Shown one piece after another: positions 1 through 12,580 of a stretch of DNA of 64,000 nucleotides (positions are counted from its first letter, which is position 1; each line of letters begins with the position of its first letter). The stretch is from Lunularia cruciata (taxonomy: Eukaryota; Streptophyta; Marchantiopsida; Lunulariales; Lunulariaceae). The position numbers and the translations under genes are program-made. Location: positions 7,998,001 to 8,062,000 of the forward strand of contig OX419760.1 of NCBI GenBank assembly GCA_948567375.1, in the 5' to 3' direction. The notes under the pieces were generated by a model. That model searched no databases. It was not told the DNA's origin and saw nothing but the letters and a program-made list of their open reading frames with translations.

Positions 1-690
1 ATTTGATCTATTGATTCCATCATGTATAACATCCTCCCAAATGTTACTAAACCAAATTTCATCTCTAGATCATATGTCTAGCTATTGGTATTACAACTTT
101 GCATCCAATGCACATTGTAAAATATATAGACCTTGTCAATGTCATATGGAGAAAGAACCATATGTGTTCTGATATGCAAATTTTTGAAAACCATATGATT
201 TTGACTATTTTTGACCATTTTTGAGAACCATATGCGTAATGATCTGCACATTTTTGAGGCCTAATTTATCCATTTAGGCCACTAAAATTACCTCTAAAGT
301 TGTCAGGCCTATTTTGGTTTCTGCCCTATTAGTAGAAGTGCTCTTTTGGTGATACTTCTACCTGATCTACTTTGTCCATTATATGTACCATCCTTCCAGA
401 TGTCACCAACCTAAATTCTACTTTTAGATCATATGTCTAGCTATCAATTCTAAAGTCTTCAAGCATATTTGATTTCTGGCCTATTAGTAGAAGTATTCTT
501 TTGGTCATATTTCTATTTGATCTATTTAGTCCATCATGTATAACATCTTCCCAAATGTTACCAAACCAAATTTCATCTCTAGATCATATGTCTAGCTATT
601 GGTATTATAACTTTGCACCCAATGCACATTGTAAAATATATAGACCTTGTCAGTGTCATATGGAGAAAGAACCATATGCATAATGATATC
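1..690 (-). repeat. Tandem pieces of family C LTR
   Basis: Three partial copies of the external end of the family C LTR lie head to tail in minus orientation: 1-98 (cut by the window edge), about 240-456 and about 457-618. They match the complete LTRs at 18326-18918, 59407-60003 and 62618-63207. Positions 1-165 recur at 515-680 with few differences, a period of about 514 bp, and the flanking sequence after the LTR end is copied too, so this is a segmental duplication and not separate insertions. Confidence 0.7.
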
Positions 691-3600
691 GGAACACAAG
701 AAGCATTGGAGGTGGGAGTTCCAAACATAGTCAAAGAGATGTGGTAAACTCCTCAAATGTCAAGTGGAAGTTCTTGATCAAGGGGGAGGGATGGAGCAAA
801 GCTCTATAGCAATTCCCTCCATGTGAGGAAATTCTAGCTCTATCACACAGTAATACCTCAATAAGGATGCTAGTAAGGTAGTTACATGCGCTCATTGTGA
901 TCCAAATTTTTCTTCCTAAAATCTAGTGATACAAAGTCAATAAATGCAAGGAGTGTTGTACATAGAGGATCTGGCAATAAGTCTAAAGCCAATCAAAGTG
1001 CTATCTAGAAGTCATAAGTACATGAATCCACAACAATGATAGGTTCTAACAAAAGGGACGACCTTGGTATCAAAATCTATTAGCCAAGGGAGGAACACAA
1101 GACCTCATGGTCCTATATGATACAAGTACAATAGCCTCTTGATATATGAGACAAGAATCTTTCATGGCTATGTGTAGAGCTATCTAGAGCTTATACTAGT
1201 TTTTGGTAGCTATTGGAGCATAATGGCCCTAATAAAGTGGAGAAACTAGTGCAAAATGTACTATCAAATGTGCATAACTAGGGCAAGAGTATATTTATAG
1301 GAGTTTAAGTACAGTCAAAATAAGAGCCCCAAGGGATATAGCAATATATTATTATAGAATATATTATTGGTGTATTCTCCATTTGAGGGAGTAAATGAAT
1401 GTGTGCAATAGCATGGACCAAAGTGTTGAAGATGAACAGGCTGCAAAAATAATCCTTCCTAAAGAAGGAGGATGATTGGCTCCATGACTCAAAGTCCAAA
1501 AGAGTCTCACAGTGCATATGAAATCTCCTCATGTAATTGTGAATAAAATGTCTCATTTTCTATGATCAGCTCCTATTTCATTTATCCCAATATGATTTGT
1601 CCTTTGTCCCCTAAGTTGAGTGGGTAATTCCCTATAGTTTTGATTCCCATGATTTTTTGCAGCCCATTGGTATCAATAAGCAAATTTAGATCACCCTAAA
1701 AATGCACTTGATTTCTAAGGCACTTGGAATGCAAGTCTTCTCATACAACTAATCCTTAAACATGCTAATCCCTAAAAGTGCTATTAATGTGACCTCAATT
1801 TCCCTAGGTCACATGCAAATCTTTATCAATTATTGAGTCTTTTGTTGCATAATGAACACCATCACCCATGTGTAATCTTATGGTGTGAATTCTATCTATT
1901 GTTCTATTCCTTGAGCTTGAAGAACCAAATCAATCTTCAAATTTCAATTTTCACCTTTCTTGATATTATGGTTCCATTGTAGTGTTTAGTTTCCTTAGTG
2001 AGTTAACAAGAATGTTAGAGTTGTTTATCTATGTAATATTCTAGATTATATGGTATATCCATTTTCATTTGAGCAATCTATGTATATTCAAGTGATTGGC
2101 TACATAGATTATGATCTTATCCTCTTCCAATGATTTTATGTATAAAGTGGTGGAGGTTCCACAAGAGCAATGTGTTTTAGTCTTTCAAGTTCAAGTGGGA
2201 ATAGAGTGCAAAAGGTAGGGCATCCAAGAGTGGTAGCAAAGTGTGAGAGCTAGAGCATTTGAGGGTGAGATGACTGAGAGATGTTATGTGCTCCCAAACT
2301 ACCTCTCCCAAAACCCTTTTCTCATTAGGCTTTAAATTTTCCATTATGATTACTTTTGGGATTGGAAGGTAGCTTATTTTGATTTTTCATTTATTATCTA
2401 GATAATAGAGAATCTGGATCCTATTATCCTTCTTATGCTTACTTATGTGTAAGTTTTGGAATTAAACATTTTAATTAAACATCCTTTTTTTAGAAGTATA
2501 TGTACTAAAAATCTTACTCAAGGCTTTGGATGTGGACTTTGGAAGTCCATGTGTTGCAATTGTCCAAAGTATAAAGAATTGATTCTCACCAAGTTAGGAC
2601 TAGGGTTTGCATGCTTGAGAACTTTCTAGAAGGCCATTAGGAAGAAAAGCCAGCAATTAGAGAGAAGCAAAAATGCTACAATTTGTAGACAACAAATGTG
2701 AGATATGATGGAGTAATTCTTTCCTACAATATGATTGATCAAATCCATTGGGTCTAATTTTTATCCATTGCACAGTTTGGAGGATTTCAAGAGTTTCATA
2801 ATAGATTTTTGTAGTTTTTTTGTGGATTGGAGATAACAAAAAATGCTAGTTGTGTTGCATTCAAGAAATGCTATATTTGAGTCAAGTTTGAACATAATGT
2901 GATTGATTGAAGTTGGAGTAATCAAAAGCAAGGTCTGTTGGGTAGAGATTACAATTAAGTTTAGGGGTTTGATCTCATTTTTGTTTGGATAAGCTTATGA
3001 AAATTCCAAGCATTGTTGGTAGTTAAGGTTTGTACCTTTTTGTCAAATTTATGTGTGAACTACTCAAGTAAGGAATTCAAGGTATTGGATCAAGTACTTA
3101 TGTGTCTATAAAATTCAAATATAAGCTCAGTTTTAGAATTGATTCATCTTTAGGGATTTTTTAGGTCAAATATCAAATTTCACAAAGAGTTAGACAATTG
3201 CACTTTCAACTATTGTGTAAAATCTGGTTTGATTAGGGTTTACAAGTAGTGAGATATCATACATCAAATTTTCATTGAATCATTATCATATATGCAAACA
3301 ACTTTTACTATTCATACTTGCAATTGATCAAAAATTTTCCTCTTTAGAATCATGATTGAAATAATTTCACCTTTTTGGAGTGCTCTTAATACTAAGTTAA
3401 AGTCATGAGCCAAAACTTTGGCAAAAGTTTTCCAAGAACTAGGATTGGAATCTTGATTAGGGTTGAGCTACAAACATTAGACTAAGGTCAAGAGATTGTC
3501 ATGAGTGTTTTAATAGTCAATTGGAGGTTGATATATATTATTGGAAAGCACATCTTGTAAGCTTTTCATTGAGTCATAGAACATCTAAATCAAAGCTATA

Positions 3601-4520
3601 GAGAAGAAGTTATCTTAATATGAGTTTTGTAGTTATTTCACACCAAAAAAGTAGAATTTCCCCATTTGGAGCAAAGGTTGAAGAGGAGATCTTTACCACA
3701 CCAAGATGCATTGATATAATTATGTACTAGAAACACAAAGAGTTTTTGTTAATATAATAGTGTTTGGATCCTCTTCATGCTTTATGCCCAATTGGCTTGG
3801 ATTTGTATATGTGTGGTGCAATCAGATTTCCTTTCTTAGGTGTGTTGTTTATTTTTCCTTGGTGATGTTGGAAGTAATGACCAACAAGCCAAGAGTGTAT
3901 GTTGTGATAGTAATTAGGTTTTATTTTTTCTACCTAATAAAAAAGGAAGTTTGGGAGATGATGTAGAAGTTCTTGATGATAGAGATTACAAGTGTGTATA
4001 TTCATCCATGGTAGGTTTAGCTTTGATTTCTTACGTATAGACCCTGCAACTAGACACCCATTGTGTTCCATGTGAAAGTAAAGAATAGTTCTATAGAATG
4101 TTCTTTGTACTAAATCTTGATCTTGCTCAAGACTAAGTACATGGTGATTAATTAATGAAATGATGAACTAATTTCTCATCCTATACTTATTTCTCCTTAT
4201 TTGAAGTAATTCCTACCCATTCAAATCTTGAATAAACAAGGCTACTTGTGCAATTTATTTTCACTTTACTGATGGATTTTCTTTTCGATAAGGAAGCAAT
4301 TGCCAGTCCTTGCCATTCATTTCACTATAAATAAATCTGGAAGTTATTCCCTAAGTTTGTAAATAATATTTTCATAAATTGTTGCTATGCCAACTAATAC
4401 TAATTGCATGTTGGTTTATATTAAGCATTAGGGTGTTGTTTAGTCTTTTTTCCATCTTGGGCTATGGATAAATCTTTGTGCCAAATGTGTAATTGTTTGT
4501 TGCTTCTTTGTGGCTCTAGG
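691..4520. other. No gene recognised
   Basis: This AT-rich stretch has only short open frames on both strands, none resembling a known family. It could be decayed transposon sequence or intergenic DNA. I see no RNA gene. Confidence 0.5.
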
Positions 4521-4836
4521 AATGTGTATTACTTCGTCCAAAGATTTTATTTGCAATTGATGGCATAGTTTGTGCATGATTTTAATAGTGACCAAATGGA
4601 AGATAGGAAGTCCTCAGAATGAACTACTATCTCAACATCAAAATTTGGATTACACAAAGTTTTAACTATTGGCATATTGTCTTGTGCCAGTAGTCTAAAT
4701 TTTGTGTAATCCAAAATTTTCATGCTGAGATAGTAGTTCATCTTGAGGACTTCCTATCTTCCAATTAGTCACTATTAAATTCATGCAAAAACTATGCCAT
4801 CACCGCAAATACAATCCTTGGACCAAGTTATACATT
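4521..4836. repeat. Long inverted repeat (foldback / MITE-like)
   Basis: Two arms of roughly 145 bp (about 4521-4669 and 4688-4836) are reverse complements of each other with only scattered mismatches, separated by a loop of about 20 bases. If transcribed it would make one long hairpin RNA. No transposase or clear target duplication is visible. It may be a foldback element, a MITE, or a recent inverted duplication that could serve as a small-RNA precursor. Confidence 0.75.
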
Positions 4837-5199
4837 GTGACTAGTCTAGCAACTAGGAGAACCAGATTCTAGCATGTTAGAAAGATGGCATACTTGTCTT
4901 TATTTCTCTATCTTCATGTAAGGAAACAGAAGATTGAAGATGCTAGTGTAAGTTCACTTGTGATTGGAAATCTTAGCACCATAGGAGGAAGTTTGTGAAA
5001 TCCATATCTTAAGTGCTTAGTATTTCTGTGAACTTGTACACTTTGGAAGTAAAGCAAGAGAGAGGGCAATATGGGAGGAGAAAACCAAAGAACTGAGACA
5101 TGAGAAGAATTTCTTACTTTCTAATTATACATGAGTATTACACATCAATACAAGATTCTCTTTGATTTATTTAGGGCTCTAATTGGTTGCTTTTGTAGG

Positions 5200-6916
5200 A
5201 GAGGAATAAGTTGAAATATTATTACTCTAATCTATATTTTTTTATTGGGATCTAATTATAAAATTATAGAAATAATAAATAGAAAGTATGAGGGTTCATA
5301 ATTTTGTGGAGTTTTGAGAGTGAGTGTTTTCTTTAGTAATAGGAAACATGAGTGGATCTTGGTTATGGAGGTATGAGGAAATCTAGGATGGATCATCCAC
5401 TATTATTAGTGTTATTTTTGTGCTAGCTATTGTTTCACTTCCTAGTCTAAGCAATGTGAGGTAGACCATATTTAGTGTGTTTTAAACTCTTTATCATGGA
5501 AGCTAAGGGGTAAAGACCCATGTGTGAAAGATGCATAAGGGCTATGATTGGATTACTTCGAATGTTGACTTGAGGTGGATGATATTCAAGATCTTATACA
5601 TTATATCACTTTCTTTGTTGAGAAATTGCCAATCAAAGTGTAGAGATAGTTAGCACCCTAGGCAAGTTATATTCTAGGGTTACTTGGGAGTAGTTTTCTA
5701 TATGCATGCTTATTCCATCTACTTCATTATGCATTCAATGAGCTAGATAGGATTTTCACTCACCACTTCAGTATTTTGCACATGATCTCTTGGATGAGAT
5801 AGTATTGCTTTTTCTTCTTTACTCTTATGATGGATTTTTTATTATACTAGAGGATACTTTGCAAGGTAGAGAAAGAGGTGGTTGCTAGACTTTTTAGATT
5901 CAAGGCAAAGGATTGTGATGTCTTAGAAGAAAAGTTTTTTTCATAGGCTTTATCCCTTGTTAGGAGAAGTGACATTAGACGTTTTAGAATATCAATCTAA
6001 TGACCTGTTATGTCTTGATAAATTACTTTCTGCTCATGCATTGTTCACAAATCCTTTTCTCTGTTTTAGGGACTTTAGGATAATTTTGGTGCATCTTAAA
6101 GATTAGTTTTAGGTAAATGATCCATTTAATGGTTTTATGAAGTTATTCCAAGTGGTTTTGGTAGCAACAAAGAAGGAACTCCTATGTCAATTTGCTAAGT
6201 CTTAGGTGCTAGGTGAACTATATAGAGAACATTAAACCAATTGCTATTGGGTGGTCTTATCACTCCTTATTAGATATAACATTATCTTTTAAAATTGTTC
6301 TTATTTTTAGTAGGACCTTAGTAACATCCATGTAGTTAGATACTACATAGGAGGTTGTAAGACTATATCTCTTTTCATTATATCACTCTTAAACATCTAC
6401 CTAAATTGGGCTATCATGTAACACTTGTTGAAAACACTTTTAAGAACACTTTTGTGTGTCTATCTTTAGAGAGCTTAGAGAGACTAGTGGATCCTTGGAG
6501 TGAAAATAAGGGCTAGGGATTTTACCACACATTATTTAGATGCATCTCTTGCAAATGATATCCTTCACATGAATGACATTTCTCTACCAAGAGATACACA
6601 GATGGCACTTGATATAATCTCCTTGAGTATTGGTTGCTTGTCAACCAACCTACATACTTTGCATAGTTCTTCCTTCTCCAACCCTTCTATTATGTGTAAG
6701 AGCATTAAGAAGATTATAAGATTTTTAGTGGTGATATCATTGAACCTAGGAATTTTAAGAATGTGACATGAGACTTAAAACATAGACACATATATCTACC
6801 AATTTCATATGGAGAGGTAGGGCTATTATACATGGAACATGTGGCACTTCTAGCATTTCTGTCTAGTTTAACATCCTCAATACTTTTTCTTTCCTACTAT
6901 TTTATGGTTTTTGATA
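5200..6916 (+). pseudogene. RLE-1: decayed 5' part of RLE-type non-LTR retrotransposon
   Basis: This stretch aligns along its length with the better preserved copy at 24.0-26.36 kb. The match includes the 5' leader, the zinc-finger region (5505-5560 matches 24330-24385) and the C-terminal side of the reverse transcriptase, where an 88-codon open frame at 6500-6766 is recognisably homologous to RLE-2 codons around 25980-26210. The copy is full of stops, frameshifts and C-to-T / G-to-A changes. It stops at 6916 exactly where gypsy element A begins and resumes at 17892. The 5' limit is approximate. Confidence 0.75.
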
Positions 6917-7441
6917 TGTCATGCATATATACATCACTACATAACATACATTGCTATCAACATCATACACTATAGAAGCAAAACTCACACATAAGTCATA
7001 CATGAACTCTAATGCCACAATAATCAGATCATTTACAACTCAAATCATTTCAATACTTGATCTGATCCTCAACAATTTTCCAACAATAGGGCAGTGATTA
7101 CAATCAAGCCACACCCACTCTAGCTAAGAGACTCCAGGTGACACATGCTGGCTTTCTGTCCACTCTAGCCAAGAACTTGAAGACTCAACATCAGAGGAGT
7201 GAGCTCTTTGGAACTGCACTTTCAGGGTATACTCTTGATTTCAACCTGGGTCTCATCCCAATGGTCCCGATGGTGTGGATGGTGCAAGTGATAGTAGGCC
7301 CCACCATGGAGTAAGTACCCCAAACACAAAATCTGACTGTCAAAAAGTAATTTATGAGTAATTGTCAGAATGCCTCTAACTACTATCACTCGAACTCTAG
7401 TGTTTGAGCAATCTAAATGCAACACTACAAATGGCATGACA
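6917..7441 (-). repeat. 3' LTR of element A, with extra flanking repeat
   Basis: Positions 7013-7441 match the right-hand LTR (17444-17891). The outer boundary reads TGTCATGC at 6917 and the inner one ends GGCATGACA at 7441, giving inverted termini. The leftmost 100 bp (6917-7016) are absent from the right LTR but recur just inside the element at about 7443-7548, so this LTR is flanked by a direct repeat of about 100 bp. Confidence 0.7.
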
Positions 7442-7721
7442 ACTGTCATATGTATATACTTCACTACACAACATAAATCATTGTCAACATCATACACTAT
7501 AGAAGCACAACTCACACATAAGTCATACATGAACTCTAAAGTGCCACAATTGCTCCACTAGCTGGTGGTTAGGTCCCCCTAACTCCAGAGCCATCTACTC
7601 TAAGTAAATGGTATACCCTATGATAGGCAAAGATCAGGAGGCTGGGTGCTATGGAGCCTCATCGTTAGTCGCCTATCGCAAATCTATACCATATAAATGA
7701 TGAACTAGCTATAGGTCAAGT

Positions 7722-8102
7722 ACATCTAGGACATAACCACTATCCTTGAGGAACCACCATGAGAGGAGGGATCATACATGCCATATGCCATCCTCTTGAA
7801 CAACTATCACACACTAATATAGTAGCAGCTCCATTGGAAGAGCCGCATAACATACACTTCAAGCCTACCCGTACAAGTGCCAAGCTTGGGTCCATAGTAC
7901 CATCAATGTTTGGGAGATGGCATGGCACACAATTGTGCCCATGATCCTTCCAAACAACACCATCATGTCCTTCCAACACTAAGACTCCAAAAGGCAAAAC
8001 TTCATGCATTCTCAAGATAGTGCGGCCTGTCAAAACATCAAGTGTTGTCAATGCTGTCTGCTGTAGATATACATAGTTACCTGGATGAAATTGATGGATC
8101 AA
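7722..8102 (-). pseudogene. Element A polyprotein C-terminus with PHD finger
   Basis: A 120-codon open frame starts at 8102 and, after one stop (TAG at 7740-7742), the same frame completes the domain. The N-terminal half resembles the small barrel-like region after gypsy integrases (FHPGNYVYLQQ). From 7856 to 7722 it has a full C4HC3 PHD pattern: CMLC, CDSC, GWHMAC, then WLCPRC beyond the stop. PHD fingers usually bind the histone H3 tail. Here it occupies the place where chromoviruses carry a chromodomain, so a role in directing integration to particular chromatin is a reasonable inference. The stop lies between the sixth and seventh zinc ligands, so this copy could not make an intact finger. 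Confidence 0.8.
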
Positions 8103-8120
8103 GGGTCTATAACCTCCTCC

Positions 8121-8924
8121 TCAAATACAAGCATAGCATAAGGTATCCTTATGCTGAGCAATCGGCAAGTTCTCAAAGGCCATTGGCATCACTCTTTGAA
8201 AGATCTCTGCCCACTGAGAACATGCGCTCATCCATACATCTGGATCATCCAAGTCCAAAACTATAGTAGCATCTTGACAAATGGCTGCAGGTAAATCTGG
8301 ATCTCGCCCATAGAATAGAAAGTAAGGAGAGAAGGATGCTAAGGAGGCTTGCCCGCTGAACCAATAGCCCATGGCCAACCAAAGTAACTAGAGATCCCAA
8401 TCTCCTAAGTGGCTTCTCTGCAACTATACTTTTGCAATCCTCTCTTCACCATTTGAACCACTCTCTTTGCTATGCCATCTGCCTTAGGGTGATCTTGGGA
8501 GGTAGTACGATGATCAATCAAAGCCTTGTCACACAAGACCTGAAACTCTCTCAAGAACTATGTACCCTGATCAGTCAAAACCTCAGCTGGTGCACCAAAA
8601 TGTTTGAGAACCTGATCCAAGAACAAGTAAGCCGTCCCTTCACTAGACTTGTTAGGAAGTGCCACCAACTCAATCCACTTGGAGAAGTGCTCCACCATCA
8701 CCAAAACATATTGATGATGTCTCATGGTCAACAATAAAGGTCTAGCAAAGTCTAAACTCCAATGGTAACCCAATTTCATAATTGTTAATGGGTGTAAATG
8801 TGGCATAGGAGCATTGAATGATGCTCTAACTCAGTCACAAGCCACACATTTGGAAACAAATTGTTGTACCTTGGTCTACATACCGTGCCACCAATAATGA
8901 CTCTATGATACCCATATTTTTTGT
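8121..8924 (-). pseudogene. Integrase core of element A
   Basis: The minus strand encodes retroviral-type integrase pieces in order: a WWHGM motif with a C..C pair from the zinc-binding region (about 8900-8850), HWSLDFARPL with the first catalytic Asp, LTDQGT with the second (about 8575-8560), then a region near 8500 where the catalytic Glu of the usual AERVVQ-like motif reads Lys. The downstream part (8378-8121) holds the FYGRDPDLP motif typical of gypsy integrase C-domains. Frames change at least three times. The N-terminal zinc region is separated from RNase H by the D1 insertion. Confidence 0.75.
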
Positions 8925-10510
8925 TTTGTTAAAGTTTTGAAGAAGAAGTGTATTGAGGAAGCCAAATTACAAAGGAAAGAATGGACTTAGGTGTCTTTAG
9001 AGTAAACCCAAAGAATTTGACCTTGAGCCGGGAATCAAAAGTACCCAAATGGGGTTACAAAAAGACAAATCCAAAGAAGTGCATCTTCATAATGGGAAGA
9101 AAAGGCCAATATGAAGATGATGTACAACCTCTCTACATGTTAGGCCAATCAAGAACATACACTTCAAGAAATGGCAAAGGTAGGAGAAGAGTACCTTGAC
9201 AATGACACAAAACCAACATGCAAAAGAAATGGGAGTCAATTTGAAATCAACTAAAGAATGACTGCACTTTGAGGTACTATAAAATTGCTATTGTGAAGAG
9301 GGAAATCAAACATGTCAAGTAGATACCCTATTCCTTGGAGTAGTTGTCTTGTAGTAATGCGCATCAAGAAGCCAATTGAGAGTGAAATTTTCCAAAGTCC
9401 AGAAGGGGTTAGAGTGTCACATCCAAGAGAGGGGATAATCTTCCAGTGCCAAAGAACTAGTAAGAAGATCATGGCAAAGAAGACTAAGAACGCACTTGCA
9501 ATGAGGAGTTTTGCAATTTGGCGATTAGATGTCATAGCTAGGATCAAAGTCTTGAATAGACTTTGGATCACATTCCTAGTATGGAACTGGAATGTCAGTT
9601 TTCCAAGCGTCATGGCAAAGATAGTTGCCAGTAATTGTGAGGAAGACCCCAAAGTTATGGAGAAGAGAGGAAAATCCGGCTCAATGGATTGAGTCAGATT
9701 GGAAGTTAGTATTGAGGAGGAAGTAGGAGAGGCAACTGGGGTTACTTTCTATAGGAAGTGCGATGTTGCAAAAGAGGCTACAGAAATTCAAAATTTGTTC
9801 TTTGCTCCACGGACCAACCATGGCTACAAAGTGGAGTCCTATAAAGACCCGATTAAGCGGAGCATTATGGGAGTGCTCATGGCCATGTTCAAGCCCAAGC
9901 AAACAACATACATGAACATGCAATAGGCGGTCTTCTTCCATAAGATGTTTGCAGGAGTGAAAGTGAACTAGGCAAAGTGTTTCCATTAAAGAATACGGTA
10001 GATGATTGTCAATTGGAGAACCAATTTTCCACCACACTACCTCACATTGTTTGTAGTGCACTTCTACTTTGGATTAAATCTATTGACAATGGAGGAGAGG
10101 CAACATATGGTTTTGCATTTCCATCCCAATCTTTGACTAGAAGTGGACAAAGAGGAGCAATGATACATTTTACAACTGCAAGCTAGTGACGACCATTTCA
10201 TCAGAACAGGACAAACGGAGATAGTGGAAGGACAAAGTCCAAAGACAAAGAAGCGGACTAAAACCAAAGAGGCAGCCTTACCCTAGCCACAACACAAGAC
10301 CCAAAGACTGAATCCGTGAGGTAAGAAGGTGGTGAAGGATGAGACTTTGGAGACAAAGTCTAAAGGAGAGACAAAGTCAAGAAGAGGAGACTCCAAAGAA
10401 GCTGAACTCACATTACAGAGTGAGGAGTCCGGGAGTGAGAGTGAAGGTGAAGAGGAGGTCCAAAAATCAATGTAGATAGAAGAAGATGAGGTGTTCCATG
10501 TAGCAATTGG
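8925..10510 (+). mobile_element. D1: truncated family D repeat inserted in element A
   Basis: This plus-strand block aligns with 51345-52940 (copy D2), and its ends coincide with interruptions of element A's coding sequence. Broken open frames at 9312-9692 and 9699-9926 correspond to one frame at 51908-52381 in D2, sharing the motifs NLFFAPRT and MAMFKP. It stops in the acidic Glu/Ser-rich region and lacks D2's coiled-coil part. No LTR or poly(A) ends were found, so how it moved is unknown. Confidence 0.7.
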
Positions 10511-11330
10511 TGTATACTTTCACTCTACCATCCTCCCATACACGCAAAAGGTGTTTTCTCTCCAATCTGAACCGCCTAGCTTGCTAAAGGACATAATCTC
10601 TTTCCTTGGCCCTAATTTTGCCACCCACAACACTAGTGCAACAATAGTCCATCACTAAGACATCATAATGAATGTCTCACTGAACTATACCACTATCTCC
10701 ACTCTTTGGATCTGTGACCTCAATAACTCCTCATGTATGTGATGAGAGAGATACCACCAAAGTCTCAAAAAATATACACAAAAAGGTAGATGCATGCCAA
10801 CCTGGCACCATCTCCTCATCTAAGTCACCATGCTAATGTGCTCTGGTCTGATCTTGCTGGTTGGGACATGGGTTTCTACTCAGCCCATCTGCATCACGGT
10901 TCACCACTCCATGTCTATGAATAACCGTGAAATTATACTCCTATAAAATCAGAGCCCATTGTCCAAGCTTCCCTAAAAGCTTTTCGGACTCCATCAACCA
11001 CTTCAATGGCTGATGATCAATGATGAGAGTAAAGGGGTTACCAAATAGGTAACATCAAAAATGTGCTACTACCCAAATTTCTGCCAAGCACTCTCTCTCA
11101 TATGGACTATACTTTGCCTCCACTGAATTGTTAGAGCAACTAGCATAGGCCACCATAACTCCTTCCCCTCAGCATCATGTTGGGTGAGCACTATTCCAAG
11201 CCCCAACACACTCAACTCTGTGTGAACTTGAAATGGTCATCCTCTAATCGATCTCCTTAAAATAGGAGCATATATCAACCTCTCTTTGAGCTCTACAAAA
11301 GCTCTCTCTTGCTCATCTCCCCAACATCAC
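10511..11330 (-). pseudogene. RNase H domain of element A
   Basis: Reading the minus strand gives GIVLTQHDAEGKE, then a YSPYERECLAEIW motif, IIDHQPLKWL and, near 10880, NRDADGLSRNP. This is the usual order of a Ty3/gypsy RNase H domain (strand-invading Asp residues, the tether motif, and the terminal DALSR-like motif). The segment after it (10510-10700) corresponds to the linker towards the integrase zinc domain and is cut by D1. Several stops and frameshifts make it non-functional. Confidence 0.7.
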
Positions 11331-11425
11331 TCATATGTAAGCTTGGTTAGCTTTGTCAAGGCCTTGGCAATGGCACTAAATCATCTAACATAGTGACTAT
11401 AGAAGTTTTCCAACCCAAGGAATGC

Positions 11426-12320
11426 TCACACTGTGCTAACATCCATAGGTTGAGGAATACATGCAATAGCCTCCACCTTGGTATGTTGAACACCAAGTCC
11501 TCCAGGGTAGATAGTGTGACCCAAATACTCAACCTTCTTGTGGAAGAACCTACATTTCCCAAGATGCAATTTGAGTCCATGAAATCTCAACCTCTCAAAC
11601 ACCTCCAACAATTGTCTCTCATGGTCCTCCACAGTAGTGCTATAGACCAAAACATCATCAATATAGCACCAAGCAAAATCCAATCCAGCTAGGATATTTT
11701 CCATGACCCTTTGGAGCTTAGCAAGAGCCTTCTTAACCCAAATGGTAAGAACTTCCATTGATATAACACATCCTTGCCGTGAGGATCAATAGTCCATAGT
11801 GCTGACTTGGACTTATCCTCCTCCCTGATCAGCAACTGATGATATCCTACTCAAAGATCCAAAGTACTAAAGACCTCTACATGCCCAATTGCATCAAAGA
11901 TCTCCTCTAGTGTAGGCATGGCATACCAATCAGCCCTAGCTTGTTGGTTGATAGGACGGAAATGTTCACACATCCTCCTATTTGTGTAATTACCATGCAT
12001 ATCCTTCTTGGTCAACATCACTATCATTGATGCATAATCTCCATGTGAAATCTCTACTAAACCAACCTCAAAAAAGTCACTACTCCGGCTTTGAATCAAT
12101 GTCCTCTCCATATCACTATATCAATAAGGACATCAAAAAATTGGTGTATTGCTAGTATGCTCAACTTGTATACTAGGTCCCTTTAAAGCACCCAAATCCT
12201 TCATATTGAAGGCAAAACAACTTGTGTAGCTCCTCAAGAACCTCCAAACCCTTTGTCTTTCCTCTCCTATAAGCTTGGGTCCAAGATTTGGCTTCCAAGT
12301 ATCCTCTATAACTATCATAG
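11426..12320 (-). pseudogene. Reverse transcriptase of element A
   Basis: The open frame at 12133-12318 carries a segment typical of the region before RT (CFAFNMKDLGALKG). The frame at 11851-12111 has the fingers and palm start, ending in the FSTLDL motif that holds the first catalytic Asp. The frame at 11426-11758 has YIDD at 11665-11654, the catalytic box (YVDD class), followed by LHLGKCRFF and VEYLGHTI. The order and spacing are those of a Ty3/gypsy RT. Frameshifts separate the three frames. It directly follows the methyltransferase region in the polyprotein order. Confidence 0.85.
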
Positions 12321-12580
12321 GAGTAGAAGATGTATTGAATAGCTACTACACTAGACCCTTGGGAGCAGTAGTGTCATGCTCCCAAGCACTAGAGGTCCCA
12401 ACCTCAATGTGAAAAACTCCCTCCACTCTGGTTGCAAGCTCCACTCGTCCTGTAGCAACATCCCAAGTAGACCAAGGGTGTAATCCAAGTAGCCCATGCT
12501 CACCTGGATGGACTCCAAGTAGACCACTCTCCCTAGTAGCTACTGGCTATGTCCCAAGAATACCATGTCCACTTGGTCCA

